Assembly (NCBI GenBank): GCA_023380935.1
Contig: JAMCST010000015.1
Location: forward strand, 1-32,412
DNA: 32,412 nt
Reading direction: 5' to 3'
Source of the DNA: Patescibacteria group bacterium
Lineage (GTDB): Bacteria; Patescibacteriota; Microgenomatia; UBA1406; GWC2-37-13
Position 1 is the first letter of the stretch; each line of letters starts with the position of its first letter. Positions 31,034-32,412 of the stretch are shown one piece after another. Made by a program: the position numbers and the translations under genes. Below the pieces are notes generated by a model. It was not told where the DNA came from. It saw only the letters and a program-made list of their open reading frames with translations, and searched no databases.

Positions 31034-32155
31034 ATGCTGATCAAACCCAAAGCGGGACTGGCAGCACGAATCAAGGTGATCGGCGTCGGCGGCGGCGGTA
31101 GTAACGCCATTTCCTCGATGATTTCCGAAGGGGGAATCAGCGGTGTCGAGTTTGTGGCCGTCAATACCGATTCCCAGGCGCTTCTCAATAATAAAGCCAC
31201 CATCAAGATCCAGATCGGCGAGAATCTCACTAAGGGGTTGGGGTCGGGTGGCGATCCGGAGGTTGGTTACCAGGCAGCCGAAGAATCGCGTGACCGTCTT
31301 AAAGACGAACTGGCCGGTGCAGACATGGTATTTATCACCTGCGGCGAAGGCGGCGGTACCGGAACCGGGGCGGCTCCCATCGTTGCCGAGGTGGCCAAGG
31401 AAACCGGAGCACTGGTCGTGGCGGTGGTAACAAAACCGTTTGATTTCGAAGGCAGCAAGCGCCGACTGGCGGCCGAGGAAGGATCACAAAAGCTGAAAGA
31501 GAAAGTTGACACTCTGATTGTGGTGCCCAACCAACGGATTCTCCAGGTAATCGACAAAAAAACCTCCATTCTCGAGGCGTTCAAGCGCATCGACTCGGTA
31601 TTGCACCAGGGTGTCAAAGGGATTGCCGAACTCATCACTATTCCCGGATTGATCAACGTCGACTTTGCCGACGTACGCAGCATCATGAGTAACGCCGGCA
31701 CCGCCCTGATGGGGATTGGCACCGGCAGCGGCGAGAAACGGGCGATTGCCGCCATTAAACAGGCGATTTCTTCGCCGCTTTTGGACATTTCCATCGAAGG
31801 TGCACGCGGGGTGCTGTTTAACGTAATCGGCGGTCCCGACCTGACGATGAATGAGATCGACGAGGCCGCCTCTATCATTGCCAAGACGGTCGACAACGAT
31901 GCGGACATCATCTTCGGCGCGGTAATCGACGACAAGATGATTGACCAAATCAAAGTGACATTAATTGCCACCAAGTTCGATAACAGCCGGTTGAAGTTGT
32001 TCCGGTTCAAAAAAGAGGAGGCGGTGGAAAAGCCGGTTACCCTGTTGACGCCGACAGAAACCAAGTCGTCCAGCAACACCAAAGACGAGATTGACGAGGA
32101 ATTGATTGAGGAAGACGGCGAATTTGACATCCCGGCTTTCCTAAGGAAGAAATGA
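31034..32155 (+). CDS. ftsZ: Cell division protein FtsZ
   Basis: The tubulin-like GTPase that forms the division ring. It has 373 residues. An early glycine loop VGGGGSNA (18-25) is followed by the tubulin signature GEGGGTGTGAA (104-114), where Glu105 replaces the usual Met. The T7-loop region has NVDFADVRSIM. A linker of about 40 residues (roughly 325-363) leads to the conserved C-terminal peptide FDIPAFLRKK (364-373), which binds FtsA. It is the last gene of the dcw cluster, and only AT-rich sequence follows. Confidence 0.98.
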   Translation: MLIKPKAGLAARIKVIGVGGGGSNAISSMISEGGISGVEFVAVNTDSQALLNNKATIKIQIGENLTKGLGSGGDPEVGYQAAEESRDRLKDELAGADMVFITCGEGGGTGTGAAPIVAEVAKETGALVVAVVTKPFDFEGSKRRLAAEEGSQKLKEKVDTLIVVPNQRILQVIDKKTSILEAFKRIDSVLHQGVKGIAELITIPGLINVDFADVRSIMSNAGTALMGIGTGSGEKRAIAAIKQAISSPLLDISIEGARGVLFNVIGGPDLTMNEIDEAASIIAKTVDNDADIIFGAVIDDKMIDQIKVTLIATKFDNSRLKLFRFKKEEAVEKPVTLLTPTETKSSSNTKDEIDEELIEEDGEFDIPAFLRKK

Positions 32156-32212
32156 ATTTTATTCTGCGCTCAACTCTACGTAACTTAGCAATCTTACATA
32201 AGTAAAATCCCG

Positions 32213-32235
32213 TTGCTTATTTTTATTTTAAGCAA
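32213..32235 (+). terminator. Possible terminator hairpin after ftsZ
   Basis: TTGCTTA (32213-32219) pairs perfectly with TAAGCAA (32229-32235) around a 9-base T-rich loop. It is AT-rich and lacks a clear T run after the stem, so it would be a weak terminator. It is the best candidate for ending the dcw transcript, 58 bases after the ftsZ stop. Confidence 0.35.
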
Positions 32236-32254
32236 AGTTATTAATAGTTGTCAA
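32225..32254 (-). promoter_or_regulatory. Possible leftward promoter facing the ftsZ 3' end
   Basis: On the minus strand there is a perfect TTGACA (32254-32249), an 18-base spacer and TAAAAT (32230-32225, 5 of 6 matches). The surrounding sequence is AT-rich, so chance matches are likely. No leftward frame follows: the first ATG downstream is followed at once by a TAA. If active it would give an RNA antisense to the end of ftsZ. Confidence 0.25.
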
Positions 32255-32364
32255 GGGATAGTGCATTTCTTTTATACTGAAATTCGACTTAATTGCCAAA
32301 ATATACGGCTGAAAATGATACTTTAGACTGCTACAATAATCCTTTATTATCAATTTTTATTTTC

Positions 32365-32412
32365 ATGAATAAAAATGTCCATTTTGTCTGTCCTATAAGA
32401 CTAAGAAAAACG
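32365..32412 (+). CDS. Possible start of a gene cut by the right window edge
   Basis: An ATG at 32365 opens a frame of 16 codons that is still open at the window end (MNKNVHFVCPIRLRKT). The family is not recognisable and no convincing promoter box lies at the distance seen for the other first genes. It is listed only as a candidate. Confidence 0.2.
   Translation, partial: MNKNVHFVCPIRLRKT

Larger units (their letters stand above)
32156..32412. other. AT-rich, mostly non-coding region after ftsZ
   Basis: This 257-base stretch is much richer in A and T than the rest of the window and holds no recognisable gene. It contains a 7-base-pair hairpin (32213-32235), several hexamers resembling promoter boxes on both strands, and a possible gene start near the right edge. 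No tRNA-like or rRNA-like sequence was seen in it. Confidence 0.6.

Noticed and set aside
31267-32130. A 287-codon frame antisense to ftsZ
   Set aside because: It is a mirror of ftsZ codons, is rich in Ser and repeats of low-information residues, and has no recognisable motif. ftsZ is unambiguous.
32248-32277. Rightward promoter TTGTCA...TATACT after ftsZ
   Set aside because: The spacer is 19 bases and no start codon follows at a fitting distance. The AT-rich background makes chance matches likely.

Overview
The window looks like a chromosomal piece of a bacterium of the Patescibacteria / Candidate Phyla Radiation type. This rests on several traits together: extremely tight gene packing, a MurE lacking its usual N-terminal domain, a MurG with a shortened glycine loop, an archaeal-style AMP phosphorylase, an archaeal-style GlmU-like enzyme, and almost no Shine-Dalgarno motifs. 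No 16S or marker tree was possible, so the assignment is an inference. No tRNA, rRNA or CRISPR array was seen, and no gene-free stretch exceeds 300 bases.

Layout. Positions 1-121 hold the tail of what is probably an IS200/IS605-type transposase gene, ending in a hairpin. Positions 149-4501 are leftward: a TrpR-type repressor with its own promoter, operator and terminator, then (upstream in the same direction) a class A penicillin-binding protein, methionyl-tRNA synthetase and a small membrane protein. Positions 4524-9183 are rightward: rpsO, pnp and ftsK. Positions 9188-13037 are leftward: murJ, an AMP/thymidine phosphorylase and mltG, joined by 4-base overlaps. Positions 13059-32155 are one long rightward division and cell wall (dcw) cluster: mraZ, rsmH, ftsL, ftsI, murE, pgeF, murC, murB, murA, a GlmU-like enzyme, yvcK, dgkA, mraY, murD, ftsW, murG, ftsQ, ftsA, ftsZ. 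Positions 32156-32412 are AT-rich and mostly non-coding.

The genes together cover most of peptidoglycan synthesis and septation. The GlmU-like enzyme could supply UDP-GlcNAc. MurA/B/C/D/E build the UDP-MurNAc peptide, and PgeF may edit it. DgkA may make undecaprenyl phosphate. MraY and MurG make lipid I and lipid II, and MurJ flips lipid II. PBP1A, FtsW and FtsI polymerise and crosslink, MltG cuts strands, and FtsZ/A/Q/L/K organise the septum. murF and ddl are not in the window.

The most informative non-coding signals are regulatory. Four genes (trpR-like, rpsO, ftsK, mraZ) have a sigma70-type promoter with an exact 17-base spacer whose -10 box ends only 7-10 bases before the ATG, so their mRNAs should be leaderless or nearly so. 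The trpR-like gene has a perfect ACTAGT-AT-ACTAGT operator over its -10 box, matching the E. coli Trp operator core. The mraZ start carries five TGG boxes at exact 10-base spacing, as expected for an MraZ operator. I did not find a new multi-gene system.
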